Origin: Balanoglossus misakiensis
Taxonomy: Eukaryota; Hemichordata
Direction of reading: 5' to 3'
Length of the DNA: 64,000 nt
NCBI GenBank assembly: GCA_040954595.2
Contig: CM082596.2
Span: 2,790,001 to 2,854,000, forward strand
Shown here: positions 53,358-64,000 of the stretch, one piece after another
How positions within the stretch are numbered: the first letter of the stretch is position 1
Layout of the letters: the number at the start of each line of letters is the position of its first letter
Notes under the pieces: generated by a model
Told to the model about the DNA's origin: nothing
Seen by the model: the letters and a program-made list of their open reading frames with translations, nothing else
Databases searched by the model: none
Position numbers and translations under genes: made by a program

Positions 53358-54287
53358 TTTCTAATTTAATCAAGTTCTCACACGGGGGTGTAGTTCATAC
53401 GCTCTCTCACAATCCCAACAACCCCCACCCCCGCCTACCCACAATATTGTCCTCAGCATTTCAGCCTAGCAAAACAACACCTCGCTGGTTTCATGTGCCA
53501 GACGTCTTGCTTTTTAACCCGTCGAGGGCGCATCAGTGTTCAATATGTAAAGAGCCTCGTAGCTAGGACGTGGGCTGTGTGACTGAGTCTCAGCATACTT
53601 TCTAGATCATAAGCGGATTAGTTACTTTTCTTAAGCTTACGTCTCAGGTGAGAAATAATATATTATAAATAAGCGAATAAACAAGGTTTCTGGTTAAAGT
53701 ATTCCACCGTAGATAACCTTTAAACCTTCCACCCTCATTTCCCTGCATTAAAGAGGTATAACCTTACCATTAATGGATTTCGACCAGACCATGGTGCCCA
53801 CGCCCCATAGAATCACTTGCAGGAAAATGCTATTACGCTAACCACCAAGGAAACATCAATTTTGTCAAAACGCTTTCTGAATTTCAAACGCGAAAACATC
53901 GAGTTTCTAGCCGCATTTGTATCCTGGTGTTGGTTATTTTAGCACGATATTATCCTAAAGGCTAAACGTAAATCGAGATTTATTGAACACAAATCAACAC
54001 TATCTTTGAAAGGAAGCGGAAACATCTATTCACAGTTATAAAGTCGATTCTCTATCCCTTACGTATCGATTTCCACTGGATATTTTCCCCCATGAAATAG
54101 ATTTTTCATATGTCAGAGATTTTTAATATGTCAGTGACAGTGTAATTTGTAACCGATATTTTCCCTGGAAAAACACACCGCGAGATTGTCAGTGTGTTTA
54201 TGCAAAAGTCAAAGCTTTTTATAAGGTTGTAATGATAAAAATTTGACAGAAAACACCTCTCTCTCTCATATCGGTGTGCACCGGATG

Positions 54288-54295
54288 TGACGTCA
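54288..54295. promoter_or_regulatory. ETS-like/CRE site upstream of ODAD4
   Basis: CCGGATGTGACGTCA combines an ETS-like CCGGAT with a perfect CRE, about 370 bases before the ODAD4 exon 1a start codon. Its role in ODAD4 transcription is inferred. Confidence 0.4.
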
Positions 54296-54441
54296 ATGTA
54301 TATGATTGGGGTTTTATGATAAACCGAATGCTTTGGGGGAAACGTTAATATACTAGATTAAAACCATGTAGGCCTAAGTAGGAAACGATTTCAGTAATGA
54401 TATACACAAGTACATGTACACACTGTACTCATTATTCTGGG

Positions 54442-54459
54442 CCGTGGCCATGGCCACGG
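54442..54459. promoter_or_regulatory. 18-bp perfect palindrome in the ODAD4 promoter region
   Basis: CCGTGGCCATGGCCACGG is its own reverse complement and lies about 205 bases before the exon 1a ATG. It could bind a dimeric factor. It resembles but does not match an RFX X-box. Confidence 0.35.
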
Positions 54460-54555
54460 TTACTAGTGTTGAAAACAAAAGTATTCACTAAACCGTCGTA
54501 GATAGCGCCATTAACTGCGCGCTGGTTAGTGCGCAGCATAGTGTTGCTAGGTGAT

Positions 54556-54565
54556 CGCCATTTTG
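54556..54565 (+). promoter_or_regulatory. YY1-like site near ODAD4 start 1a
   Basis: CGCCATTTTG lies about 100 bases before the exon 1a ATG. A matching site, CGCCATATTGGG (55168-55179), precedes exon 1b by about 80 bases. Similar motifs at both starts fit two separate promoters. Confidence 0.4.
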
Positions 54566-54662
54566 TTGCTGTGTTGACATCGATCGCAGCAGCGGATAAT
54601 CACTTAGTTAGTGACAAATCAATATTGCCTTTATTTTGTTGTAAAACTTGAATTTCATCAAA

Positions 54663-57600
54663 ATGTATGACGACGAAGATGGCTCGGAGGATCAGCCGAG
54701 AAGTTCTTTTTCCATCTATGTCGCAGAAGGTGATGTTTTATACAAACAAGGCGAATATAAGAAGGCCCAGGAAAGTTACAATACGGTAAGCTTTGCAGTT
54801 TTAGTTCATCACATCAACATTTGGCAATAAGTTGCATTGAGAGAAAGTTTTGTCCACCTGCAAGTAATTTGTCAGCAGTTGTAGCATAGTTTATCAAAGA
54901 AAGTTTCCATCACTTATCATTAGTTTATACGAAGTCAACAAAACTTATTTTGTGAGGAGCTGTGATTGGTGCACATGTTAAGAGGATTTTACGGTCAAAG
55001 GGTCTGTTAATTTCCTTTCATGCTCCCCAAAGACCAACTTTCAAATCGATGAGACCATTAAACCATTGTTATGCGCAGAGGAAATTGTAATAATCGATCT
55101 GCATGAATATTTTATGAATGATACGGTCCAGTCTTCGTTGCTTAGCGCTGTCAAAAGAAAACACGTCCGCCATATTGGGTTCATCATAACATTAGCTAAG
55201 CTAGTCCAGCGCCCTTCGGTACACAACAAACGCGTTCTCTTGGAAACTTCGAAAAATGACGGGCTATATCGATGAAGGGTACGAGCAAATGCCAAGGGAG
55301 GAGCTCGAGAAGCTCTTCCAGTCGTACCTTGGCGAAGCCGAAAACCATACGCGGAAGAAAGATTATCAAAGGGCATTGGAAGGCTATGAGTTGGTAATGA
55401 CAAGTCTTATATTGAATCAAAGTCAGTAGAAAGTCTCCTTCTACTGTCTATGTCCTTTATGCCACATACATGAACACACATTCTCCTGTATGTACACATG
55501 ATACATATTGGACAATGTTCAACCATGTCAGTGACATCGCTAAATGTATTAATTTTCTTCCTTTTGCTCAAAACACAGGCACTAGAAATCGAACCAACCG
55601 ACAAGGGATGTCTCGTGGCCAGGTCAAAGTGTTACCTCCAGCTTGGAGATTCACAGGCAGCTCTCAGAGATGCAGAAGCTGCACTCTCGGAGGACAAAGA
55701 GTTCATCAAGGGTTTATACCAGAAAGCAGAGGCCCTCTATCAAATGGGTGACTTTGAAATGGCCTTAGTGTTTTACCACAGAGGACACAAACTCAGAACA
55801 GAGCTTGATGAGTTCAGGCTGGGTATACAGAAAGCACAAGAAGCAATTGACAATTCAGTTGGAAGTAAGTAATTTACCGTCAGTGTTCTGTGATTCACAG
55901 TGTGACTTATGCAAAGTAAAACCCAATCCTTGTTTACGATAAGTGTCAGTTTATGTGATCTGCAACCATCATTAGCCGCTGCTATCAAATTTGTTGTCTG
56001 TACTAGATGAGACATGATTATGATTGATATCAAATGAATGTGAATGAATAGAGAGTACACGTGTTTATGATTTTGTACAGAGCATCCTGTATAGTCCTTT
56101 AATGATAATATTGTCTTTCTGATTTTACAGGTCCATCCAAAGTAAAATTAGAAAACAAAGGAGATTTGTCATTTTTCTACAAGCAAGATGAAGTAAGTTA
56201 ACCTTTTATTTGAGGAATTCTTAGTCTAGCAGCTACTACAGAAATTTGCTCATTTTAACCTGCAAGGGATGTTGGTGTTGTATGGGGGAAGCTTCTATAT
56301 TGAAAAATGTGACTTTTTCTGAATATAAAACCCAATTCAGTTTTGGTGATATCGACAAATAACACACGTCTCATTGCGGTTGGAACAGAGCAAGTAATGT
56401 AAGAGCTGCTATGACATAATTTCATCCTGCATGGCAATTGTCAAACCTTACAATTTGAAGACTTTCCCCCAATCAGATTGTGAATGCTATGGCTGTGAGA
56501 AGCAGTGGTTGCTAACACTGTTGCTTGAATCCCAGTAGAAGAAACACTTAACTCCCAGTTAAAGGGAATAACCAGAAATATTTCAATGGCCTAGTGGTGC
56601 AGGTGTTTGATAATCATGATTATGCATGATTCAACAAACAAATGTCATCTTGTTTGAAACCGTTTTGTCATAAAAAAACACTGACTGAATTTCGCAACAC
56701 AGAACCTACCCCAGCGCTTACATATGCCCCTCCCCTTCCCAGCTAAACTCAAGAACTACTTTGAGTAATTAGACAAATATCACCAGCATGGTTCATCATT
56801 CCTCTACCCTTGTCTGAGGTGCAGTTTGGAGAATTAGAACTTAACGCATGGTTTGTGACCTCACAAGCACGAAGCACAGAGGTCAGGTGTTAAAGGACTT
56901 AATCTTAACTTCCCATAATGTATGGAATATAATTTGAGTTGCTAAAGTAAAAATAAAAGAAATTAAGAGGCAAAAAAAATTCTCAGAAAGTTGTGAAGAC
57001 TGAGGAGGAGGAGGCAGAGGAACAACAGCAACAGCAGCAGCAACACCATCGCAAGACTCCGTCGCAGCAAAAACAACACCCACCAATCAAACTTACGAGG
57101 CCCGGGTTGAGGGTAAGACTACGGAGTTCCCCCTGATTCTGATGCATGGTTTGGTTGATCACGTTTGTGCATGGACTCGCAAAGAGAATTTATCCCACAA
57201 GATTTCCGTTCTGGTTGATTTACAACCCTGTTCTGTGCCCATGAAACCCTTCTGGGCCCTCCAGTGATGCACGGTTTTGGTATATCATACCCAGTGGTGG
57301 AAAGGGTGCCCAATGCTCCATCCTTCCACGTGTGGTTCCCTGTTTATCGGTGTGTTCAACCAAGGAACAACGGGTCAAACCATTGGTTAATGATCGGGTA
57401 AAAATCCCACCCCATGACCCTGTTTGTTCTATCATGGTTGGCCACGTCTTGTTCCCATGTCTGGGTTTGGACGTCCACTCTATCGAAGGAGTAACCCTTA
57501 CCCAACTCAGTTAATTCAAACCCAGTTTGTACCCATGTCTTGGTGTGATTGCCCAGGTTTGGTGCATGGTTTGAGTACCACACCTTTTTTTGTGAATCAC

Positions 57601-60549
57601 AGAGGACAATCAGCAGGCCTCTGTTTCACCTGGTGTGAACCCTTTTTAGTCTTAAGGGTGGGTGACAAGTAAACCCAACTGCATAAAGTAGTATCAATAT
57701 CTGTTCCGGCTTGCATGCTCTTTCCAAGGAAGTCTTTACCAGATGGAAATTGGTGCAAATGCTTATTGTGTAACAAAGGTTTTCTCTTTCAGGTATAAGG
57801 TACAATCTTTGAGATAGCTGACATTACCATAAGCGTTCACAGTTCCTGGAGCATATTCACCAGGAATCTCAAAACACAGCCCCAGAGCTGTAAATTATGC
57901 AAACAACATTTCACTGTTATCACAGTATTTTGCAAGTGGCTCTGCTAAACAAAATTAAAGTGATTGCCTGACAACTGAGTTGCCTGAAACTTTAAAAATG
58001 TGATATGTTATTAAACAATTCCCTTTTCCGAAAATATTCCCTACAGAAACAACAAAAAGGCAAAGCCAGGCCTGGGTACACCAAACCAGCTGCCAAGCAA
58101 GAAGACAAAAATAAACAGAGAGACAGGCGAAAGCAGCAACAGTCAGAAAAACAACAGAAGACAAACAAACAACTTCTAGGGGAACTCTACGCAGATAAGG
58201 AATACTTAGAGCGTCTACTCAATGACAATGGTAAGTCAGAATTGAAGTAGTTTATTTAGTTTTGTCTTGCATACTATAGACTGGCTTAGACAGGGTTCAC
58301 TGTATGTTGACTACTATCCTGATGCAAACAATCATTGATTTTTTGTCCAACTGTGTTTTCTCTTTCACCAGACTTGACTAACCAAGACACAGAAAGTGGC
58401 AAGGCCATTTTCGATCTTGTGACCGACGGCTTGAACTACCTGGACACGAGGACAGAGTTCTGGAGGCAACAGAAACCCATGTACGCCAGAAAGAGAGACA
58501 AACAAGAAGCAAAGGGCAAAGGGAAGGACAAAAAGAAACCGGCAGATCCGGCAAAATATGTCCTCAGTAAGCTGGAGGAAATAGATGAAGGTGAGTGTTT
58601 GGTTTGGATACTGGTCAATGCTGAAAACCACAGCTGCAGGCAGCAAACTTCTTTGTATGTGTCTGTATATTGTAAAGATGAAACTGAGTGACTCACATTT
58701 TCATTGTAACTGTTTCTTCATCCAGCCCTTGCTGAAGGAAGGCCAGAAGACGCTTTGAAATTATCCAAACAGACAATGCACACTGTTGAGGGTCTCAGTG
58801 ATGAGGACTTGTCAGAGAGTGGCAAACCTGAAATTATGGGTAATCTGCATAGCTGCATGGGTAATGCCTATCTGGATATGAATAAACCAGACCAGGCGCT
58901 AGAACACCACAAGAAAGACTTGGAAATTGCCGAAAAACAGTGAGTAATTAATCATTATTGTTTATAATAATAATTCTGATCATGAATAGTCACGTCAACT
59001 TGCTAAGAGGTTCTTGATATAATTGCTCACTCTGACACTATGACAGATTCTGGATAGATTACACATACTTCTACATTAACGCAAACCCTATCTTCTTTCT
59101 CATCAGCGATTTGGACGAAGCCAGGTCCCGTGCACTGGACAACCTGGGGCGTGTATACGCCAGGGTGGGCAAATTCCAGGACGCCATCAACTGCTGGGAG
59201 AAGAAACTGCCACTCAGCAAATCATCGCCGCTTGAAAGCACCTGGTTGTACCATGAGATCGGACGTTGCTATCTGGAGTTGGGAAAACATGATGAGGCAC
59301 ACTCTTACGGCGAGAAGAGCATGGCCGCTGCCCAGGAGGCAGATGATGCTGTGTGGCAGTTGAATGCTAGTGTCCTTATTGCCCAATCAGAAGGTAGGTG
59401 AAAGGTCATTATTTGGCCAATCAGCACCTTGTGCTCCTTTGATCTGTTATTCTCTTTGTAAGAAGAGCTGAATTGTTGTAATTGCCGAAGATTTATTTTT
59501 TACTAAAAGATTTCTTTGATTTTTGTTTCTGCACAGTGAAACTTGGTGATCTGCAGGCTGCGATTGATTCCTTTGAGCGATCACTTGAGATGGCCAAATT
59601 GCAAGGGGATGAGTCAGCGGAACAGGCCATCACCAAGGCGATAGAAGATGTCAATGATAAGATCGTAAAAGGGATTAAAGAAGGTGATGATGAGGAGAAA
59701 AAAGAAGTTGATGAAACCGAGGAGGAACATAAAGGTGGCTAAAAAATCATGGGAAAGAAACTATTCAAAATGTGCTGTCGCTCATAAAGTCGTCCAGTTG
59801 TTGAATCAGTACTAATACAAGCACTTTTTGCAGTGGCTAATAATACCTTTGTGCACAAAGCACTTGGCTCTAGTGCATTCCCTGTGTGGCTTCTCTGTGT
59901 GTTTTTCAGCAGTCGATTGCATTAAAAACAATCCTGCATTGGATAACCCAACGTTCTAACTTTGGCCTTCCACCAAGAGTTTTCATACTTCAGCCTATCA
60001 CTCATGGCCCTCTCTTTCTTGATTTGCAAAAACATTTGCTGTGCTGTGCCTCTACCCACTTTCCTGCAATATTCACAGCAAGGCGAATTTCTGAGCGACA
60101 GTTATTTTGAATAGTTACGATACTCCAGTATCGGGGGAATTAACCACAGCCATAAACGTTCCATTTCTGTCTCGTCCATCTGTTGTGGTTTGATTTTTAT
60201 TCAGTGTTTTCTCGCGGTTTGCTGTTTTCATTGAAGGTATACTGTCATCTCTAATGTGCATATGACTCTGTGGTCAAAAAGGCTTGTCGGATGTATACAG
60301 CGGAATAGCAGCACTTTGAGACTTTCTGTTATGTGTGCATTTGTGACTGACTTCCGAGTTTTATGTTCTGTCTCAAAAGGTGATGAAGAGGCCGAAAAGG
60401 GAGATGAAGAAAAACCAGTGGACGGCGACTGGTCAAATCTGGCCAAAGAGAAAGCAGATGAGAGCGAGGGGGAAGAGAAGGCTGAAGAGAAGGACGAGGA
60501 GGGCAAGGATTGGACAGCGGTTGCCGAGGGAAACAAAGATGATGAATGA
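54663..60549 (+). CDS. ODAD4: Outer dynein arm docking complex subunit 4 (TTC25), TPR protein
   Basis: Axonemal TPR protein that helps dock outer dynein arms on ciliary doublet microtubules (known for TTC25/ODAD4). Exons: 1a 54663-54785 (or 1b 55256-55393), 55579-55864, 56131-56192, cassette 56987-57112, 58047-58230, 58372-58590, 58726-58939, 59107-59393, 59537-59734, 60380-60549. With 1a and the last exon the protein is 580 aa without the cassette and 622 with it; human is 672. N-terminal TPRs span exons 1-2 (LYKQGEYKKA, LVARSKCYLQLGD, KAEALYQMGDFEMALVFYHR). Next come the conserved NSVGSPSKVKLENKGDLSF block, a basic linker, LLGELYADKEYLE, LNYLDTRTEFWRQQKPMYAR, and four more TPRs in exons 6-8 (SCMGNAYL, LDNLGRVYARVGKFQDAI, HEIGRCYLELGKHDEA, LGDLQAAIDSFERSLE). 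The C-terminus is acidic and diverges from human. An ATG at 54663 followed by an acidic stretch matches the human start region. Expected expression is in multiciliated cells and sperm. Confidence 0.95.
55168..55179 (+). promoter_or_regulatory. YY1-like site near ODAD4 start 1b
   Basis: CGCCATATTGGG lies about 80 bases upstream of the exon 1b ATG and parallels the CGCCATTTTG motif before exon 1a. Confidence 0.35.
55256..55393 (+). CDS. ODAD4: ODAD4 alternative first coding exon (1b)
   Basis: An ATG opens 46 codons (MTGYIDEGYEQMPREELEKL..., ending DYQRALEGYEL) and stops at a GTAATG donor in phase 0, the same phase as exon 1a. Both exons splice to exon 2 (ALEIEP). Exon 1b aligns with 1a at the positions that form the first half of TPR 1: Y/GE..., the aromatic in DY or EY, the small residue A, and Y before AL. 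No acceptor would be needed, so it is best read as a second first exon driven by its own promoter at about 55.14-55.25 kb. It changes the N-terminal end of the TPR superhelix. The similarity suggests an old exon duplication, although they differ at most other positions. Confidence 0.75.
56987..57112 (+). CDS. ODAD4: ODAD4 in-phase cassette exon with a glutamine run
   Basis: 42 codons lie between a TTCTCAG acceptor and a GTAAGA donor, open in exactly the frame needed (phase 0-0) between the exons at 56131-56192 and 58047-58230. The product runs KVVKTEEEEAEE, then seven Gln, then HHRKTPSQQKQHPPIKL and TRPGLR, similar in composition to the charged/Gln-rich next exon. The acceptor is preceded by purine-rich sequence instead of a pyrimidine tract, which suggests regulated inclusion. 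The same region in human TTC25 is a variable linker before LLGELY. The chance of a spurious exon cannot be excluded. Confidence 0.7.
57113..57680. repeat. Degenerate repetitive stretch in the ODAD4 intron after the cassette exon
   Basis: Motifs such as GCATGGTTTGG, CACGGTTTTGG, CCCATGTCTGGG and CCCATGTCTTGG recur at irregular spacing across about 550 bases whose composition differs from the AT-rich surroundings. This may be the decayed remains of a tandem repeat or transposon. No coding potential was recognised. Confidence 0.3.
59735..59742 (+). other. ODAD4: Alternative ODAD4 stop codon by read-through of the exon 8 donor
   Basis: If the GTGGCT donor after 59734 is not used, the frame reads GG and stops (TAA at 59740-59742), giving a 526-aa form (with 1a, without the cassette). 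If used, the split glycine codon is completed from the acceptor at 60379/60380 and 56 more acidic residues follow. The strong AATAAA pair lies just after the longer form. Confidence 0.6.
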
Positions 60550-60570
60550 TTAGTTTGATTTATTTTCAAG

Positions 60571-60581
60571 AATAAAATAAA
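60571..60581 (+). terminator. ODAD4: ODAD4 polyadenylation signals
   Basis: Two overlapping AATAAA hexamers begin 22 nt after the stop codon of the last exon. They strongly support 60380-60549 as the true terminal exon. Confidence 0.8.
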
Positions 60582-62150
60582 CTCTCATTTTTGTAAATTC
60601 TGTTATCAGTGCATTACTTTAGCCTGAAAGCATATTTATGAGGAACTTGCTTTTTGAGAACTTGTCCTGAATTGCCATGTTTTCTCTATGCAGTCGACTT
60701 TGGACTCTATTACTCTATTTGTGGGGGTGTTTCAGTATTGCAGCTGGGACTTGTATGCTTCAGACTTTGCAGCCATTTGGCTCGTACCATCATAGCTTGC
60801 AGGAGTGTCCATAACAAACACAGCTCAGACACAGAATCCGATTCAGATTCCTTTATTGTTCCGCATCACACAATTCATAGATAGATCCACTCTGTACATA
60901 TTGCACGTTTGTAATTCAGTGACAATATTTTAATGACCTATTTTGGAATGTCCAATATTAGTAGGTAAATAAGTAGTTTGGCTTCCGATTGTTAATAAAC
61001 TAGAATCACGCCTTGTGTTAATGTAAGTATTAGTGTGTGTAATCACAATAAAAATGTTTGTATTGTACATTGAAATGATTACTGTCGTTGATCAACTACA
61101 CAAATGCAAACACTCCAATAAAAAGAAAATATTAGAATTCTGAGAACATCGAGGGATCAGTAAATGACGTTGAAATTTCCATGATTCCTGTGCAGTCTGA
61201 TAAAATGTTTAATGTTTGCTAATATAATGTGAAAATAAATTATTTCCTGATTGAAGGAAGTATTCACCAGTACATTTGAAAGATCTGCTGTCATTGGTCA
61301 AGATTAGTTTTGCTGATTGTAAATGTAATGAACACAGTGGCAAATAATGCACCTGATGCAGATTTTTACACTACCTTACACAATCTCTACTGTTTTTGCA
61401 CAGAAAATGCAGCAATGGCCACCAGAGAGTGTACTTCATCTCAGCTAATGCAAGCAGAAATTTGAAATCAGCAAACATAACGACCAGTGGAATGTGAGGA
61501 TATTGTAAATACAAGATAACACAGGATTGATCAGAAGTGACAGGTTGATTACGTCATGAAGCCAGGTGTAGGTAAGCGTGTTTGTACTCTTATGACCAGC
61601 CTTGTACAGGTGCATTACACTGATCCCTTCACCCCCACCAGCAATGTCGCAAAATAGTTTTTGTTCCCCCAATACTGAAGTGGCCTCATTCTTACTTGTC
61701 AATGAATACAGTTTGTAATGTTGCATAGTATTCATACAATCATATATATGTAATATATTTAAATACTATCTATATACTGTACTATTTAAATATCGTGTAT
61801 CACTCAACTCTTACCCTGGTGTACCTTTACATTTTAAAACCGAGTCTACTATCCATGCATTGCGGTGCATTGGTTTACCCTCTCATCCCTGTTCCCCATG
61901 CATGAGCCCATCCAAATCACTGAAAGCACAGTTTGACTAAACCTGTGGGTCAGATGGTTATTACTGATCGCTGCACTTTGGTGTTGATGCAAGCCAATGA
62001 AATATCTTGTGGTTTGAAGGTTGCGATGCACACTGAAACCGTTTCATCATCCATTGTGTTGGGTCGTTGCAATTGAAGATGGTTGGTTCAGGCAACGTAT
62101 TGTTGGCAAGTTTTATGGTAGTTGAAATTGGCTGAACTCCATAGTGCTGA
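60582..62150. other. Convergent gap between ODAD4 and PRMT2
   Basis: AT-rich non-coding sequence. The minus strand at 60840-60857 reads AATAAAGGAATCTGAATC, a poly(A)-signal-plus-hexamer arrangement reminiscent of LINE 3' tails. Other AATAAA signals on the plus strand near 61.04-61.24 kb could serve longer ODAD4 transcripts. The 3' UTR of PRMT2 must lie in the right part; no clear signal was found. No gene is recognised. Confidence 0.4.
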
Positions 62151-63945
62151 CTATCTCCATAGCAGAAACAGCTTTTCAAATTCCTGTGGAATGATAACCA
62201 TGAAACTTGTAAATATCGCAACGCACATCTGTTTGTTGGTACACTGATCAAACCCATATGAATCTCATATCTAACAAAGTTCTTGTTCCTGTCCACACTC
62301 ACCTGTTCTGTACGTTCAGTCCCTGAACTAATTTTAAATTTGAAAGTGACTTTCAGGTGTCTCCGCCATTCCTGGTTGCGTTTGATGATCATGTGCCCGG
62401 TTATGACATCACCGTGACGTACGTCAACTGGTTTGTCCATCATGAATAGGTCTTGTTTCCAGTGAGTCAATCTAGTGGTAAAAATCATATCAGATCAAAG
62501 ATCAAGTAAACACAATCTAATCAAATCAATACAGTAAAAGCAGTGGTTTCTTTCACTCATCAAATTGAAGGAAATCATATACATGTACCTATTGTATGGT
62601 CCAGTATCCAAGACAATGGGGGGTTTATTGGATTTCTTAACACCAAACTCAACACTGAACCATGAACCAAATCCATGGAAAGTACCATCTTTGTTGATTT
62701 CAAATGAAAACTCCCGGTAAAGTTCCTACAACAGGCAGACAAAATAAAAGGACATGTTATTAAATGACATGATAAATGCATTGAGTTAAAACCACAAGCA
62801 GTACTTATGTTAAGGGTGGTGCCTTGGTAAAATTTACTGGGATAAATGTTACATAAACCAGAGAAAATGTACAAGGCAAAAAGTAACACAACCCTGCTAC
62901 CTACTTCTAATTCTTCAATGCCAAAAGATTTCATGTTCAACTCCAGAACCATGCCAGGATCTGCCAAGAAATCTTCCATCTTTAATTCATGATTGAAAAC
63001 TGGTCTGGAGAAGAACTCCTGCAGTGCAAATTGCCTGAAACGCAAACAGACGTTCATTTGGAAATCAACACAACATGTAGACAGAAAAAATAAGTTTGAA
63101 TGACAGATGATTTTCTTTTCTTGGCAAGGAAACCAATATAAAAAATGAATACATGACATCTCACACAGACTAAGCAAACTTACTTGAGGTAAGAAAAATC
63201 AAACCCATAAACATTATTCCAGAACGACTCTTTTGAGTATTCCTGAGCAGCGCTACACGGCACAAGATGAAGAAAAGCGTCCGATGGTAACATTACTCCT
63301 GTATCCTTTAGCCACCTATTCCTAGCCCCAAGCACTGATTCTATCATCAACTCAAACTGCAAATGAATCATTAAAGAAGTGACTGACTAAAAATGGGGAA
63401 AAATGACTGGCTGTAATAATCAAAACTTGCTAAATAAAATGAAAGCAGCGAAAAAAATTGTACATACAAGAGTTTCATGCTTCCAAAAATCTAACCTTTA
63501 GTAATACTCAAACACAAAGTACGTCTTTGTCTTTGACCAGCTGTAACACATAAGAAAGGAAGCAAAAAGTGATATTTCCCCCCACTTACCAGTAATAATG
63601 TTCCCATCCATTCCGAGATGATAATATCTACTTTCTCTGGAAGGCTGACATCTTCCATCTTGCCCTTGATGATGACGACTTTGTCACTGTAACCGTTCCG
63701 CTCGACAAGTTTCTCTGTGTGGTCTGCGATATCGCTTGCTTCAACAGCGTACACCTACAGAAAGAGGGGAAGAAATTGCGTTAATGGGGAGTACATGTAC
63801 AGCAACTGTGTTGATTGCTCTGTTGAGTACTCGGTTGACAAAAGTTTATCAGAGCAATTATTTGCAACTTTACCTTTTTGGCATGGCCATACTTGGCAGA
63901 GAAGAGACTAAGTATGCCTGTCCCACAGCCTATATCCAATACAAC
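62151..63945 (-). CDS. PRMT2: Protein arginine N-methyltransferase 2, C-terminal seven exons (5' part outside the window)
   Basis: Transfers methyl groups from S-adenosylmethionine to arginines of histones and other proteins. Minus-strand exons: 63874-63945, 63590-63754, 63184-63356, 62905-63034, 62589-62725, 62303-62471, 62151-62183. They give 292 residues plus stop with consistent phases. Seen in order: SAM-binding motif [13 protein letters not shown], post-I VYAVEAS, the double-E loop [25 protein letters not shown], the PRMT2-like [12 protein letters not shown] and LHGF/FHGF region, the THW loop [29 protein letters not shown] and a tiny 33-nt last exon ending LFLLWR. The human PRMT2 end (FPIWR) and its TTHWKQTLFMMDDPV segment make PRMT2 a better fit than PRMT1, 3 or 8. 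The N-terminal SH3 domain expected for PRMT2 and the start of the methyltransferase fold lie beyond the right edge. All catalytic elements in view are intact. Convergent with ODAD4. Confidence 0.93.
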
Positions 63946-64000
63946 CTGTAAGAACAAATAGTAATATAGAAAGAGAATGTTGTATCAAGTGAGGGATTAG

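Noticed and set aside
54648-54662. Possible upstream start for ODAD4 at a TTG
   Set aside because: The next codon group contains the ATG at 54663, whose acidic N-terminus resembles the human protein start; nuclear genes rarely start at TTG.

Overview
The window is nuclear DNA of an invertebrate animal. It has spliceosomal GT-AG introns, long AT-rich non-coding stretches, many microsatellites, and animal gene families whose exons join in phase to give proteins of near-human length. Two of the six main genes belong to motile-cilium families (ODAD4/TTC25 and a kinesin-9 tail protein), so the organism makes motile cilia or flagella. A marine invertebrate deuterostome or a lophotrochozoan would fit, but the sequence alone does not fix the phylum. 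I see no bacterial operon, CRISPR array, tRNA or rRNA.

Layout from left to right. 1-13.68 kb: no recognisable gene; microsatellites, a cluster of three CRE palindromes near 5.7 kb and RFX X-box-like sites near 3.2-3.5 kb. 13.71-29.16 kb (+): GPD2, mitochondrial FAD-dependent glycerol-3-phosphate dehydrogenase, 15 coding exons, 724 aa. 31.02-32.41 kb (-): SEC61B, 4 exons, 96 aa, tail to tail with GPD2. 33.36-34.96 kb (+): a 6-exon, 292-aa protein made of a KIF6/KIF9-type tail with no motor domain, head to head with SEC61B. 36.41-47.09 kb (-): a secreted 392-aa protein with seven LDL-receptor class A modules, one per exon, behind a 6.7-kb first intron. A CpG-rich promoter-like block with a 61-codon ORF lies inside its intron 5. 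47.1-54.6 kb: no gene recognised; contains a 167-bp ATC-type triplet repeat. 54.66-60.55 kb (+): ODAD4/TTC25, a ciliary outer-dynein-arm docking TPR protein. It has two alternative first exons, an in-phase polyQ cassette exon and two possible C-termini. 62.15-63.95 kb (-): the C-terminal seven coding exons of PRMT2; its N-terminus lies beyond the right edge.

The genes do not form one pathway. GPD2 (respiratory chain and glycerol-phosphate shuttle), SEC61B (ER translocon) and PRMT2 (arginine methylation) have general cellular roles, while ODAD4 and the kinesin-9 tail protein point to the axoneme. All splice sites were read by eye from GT-AG signals, reading-frame phase and remembered family similarity. 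No alignment, transcript or database was consulted.
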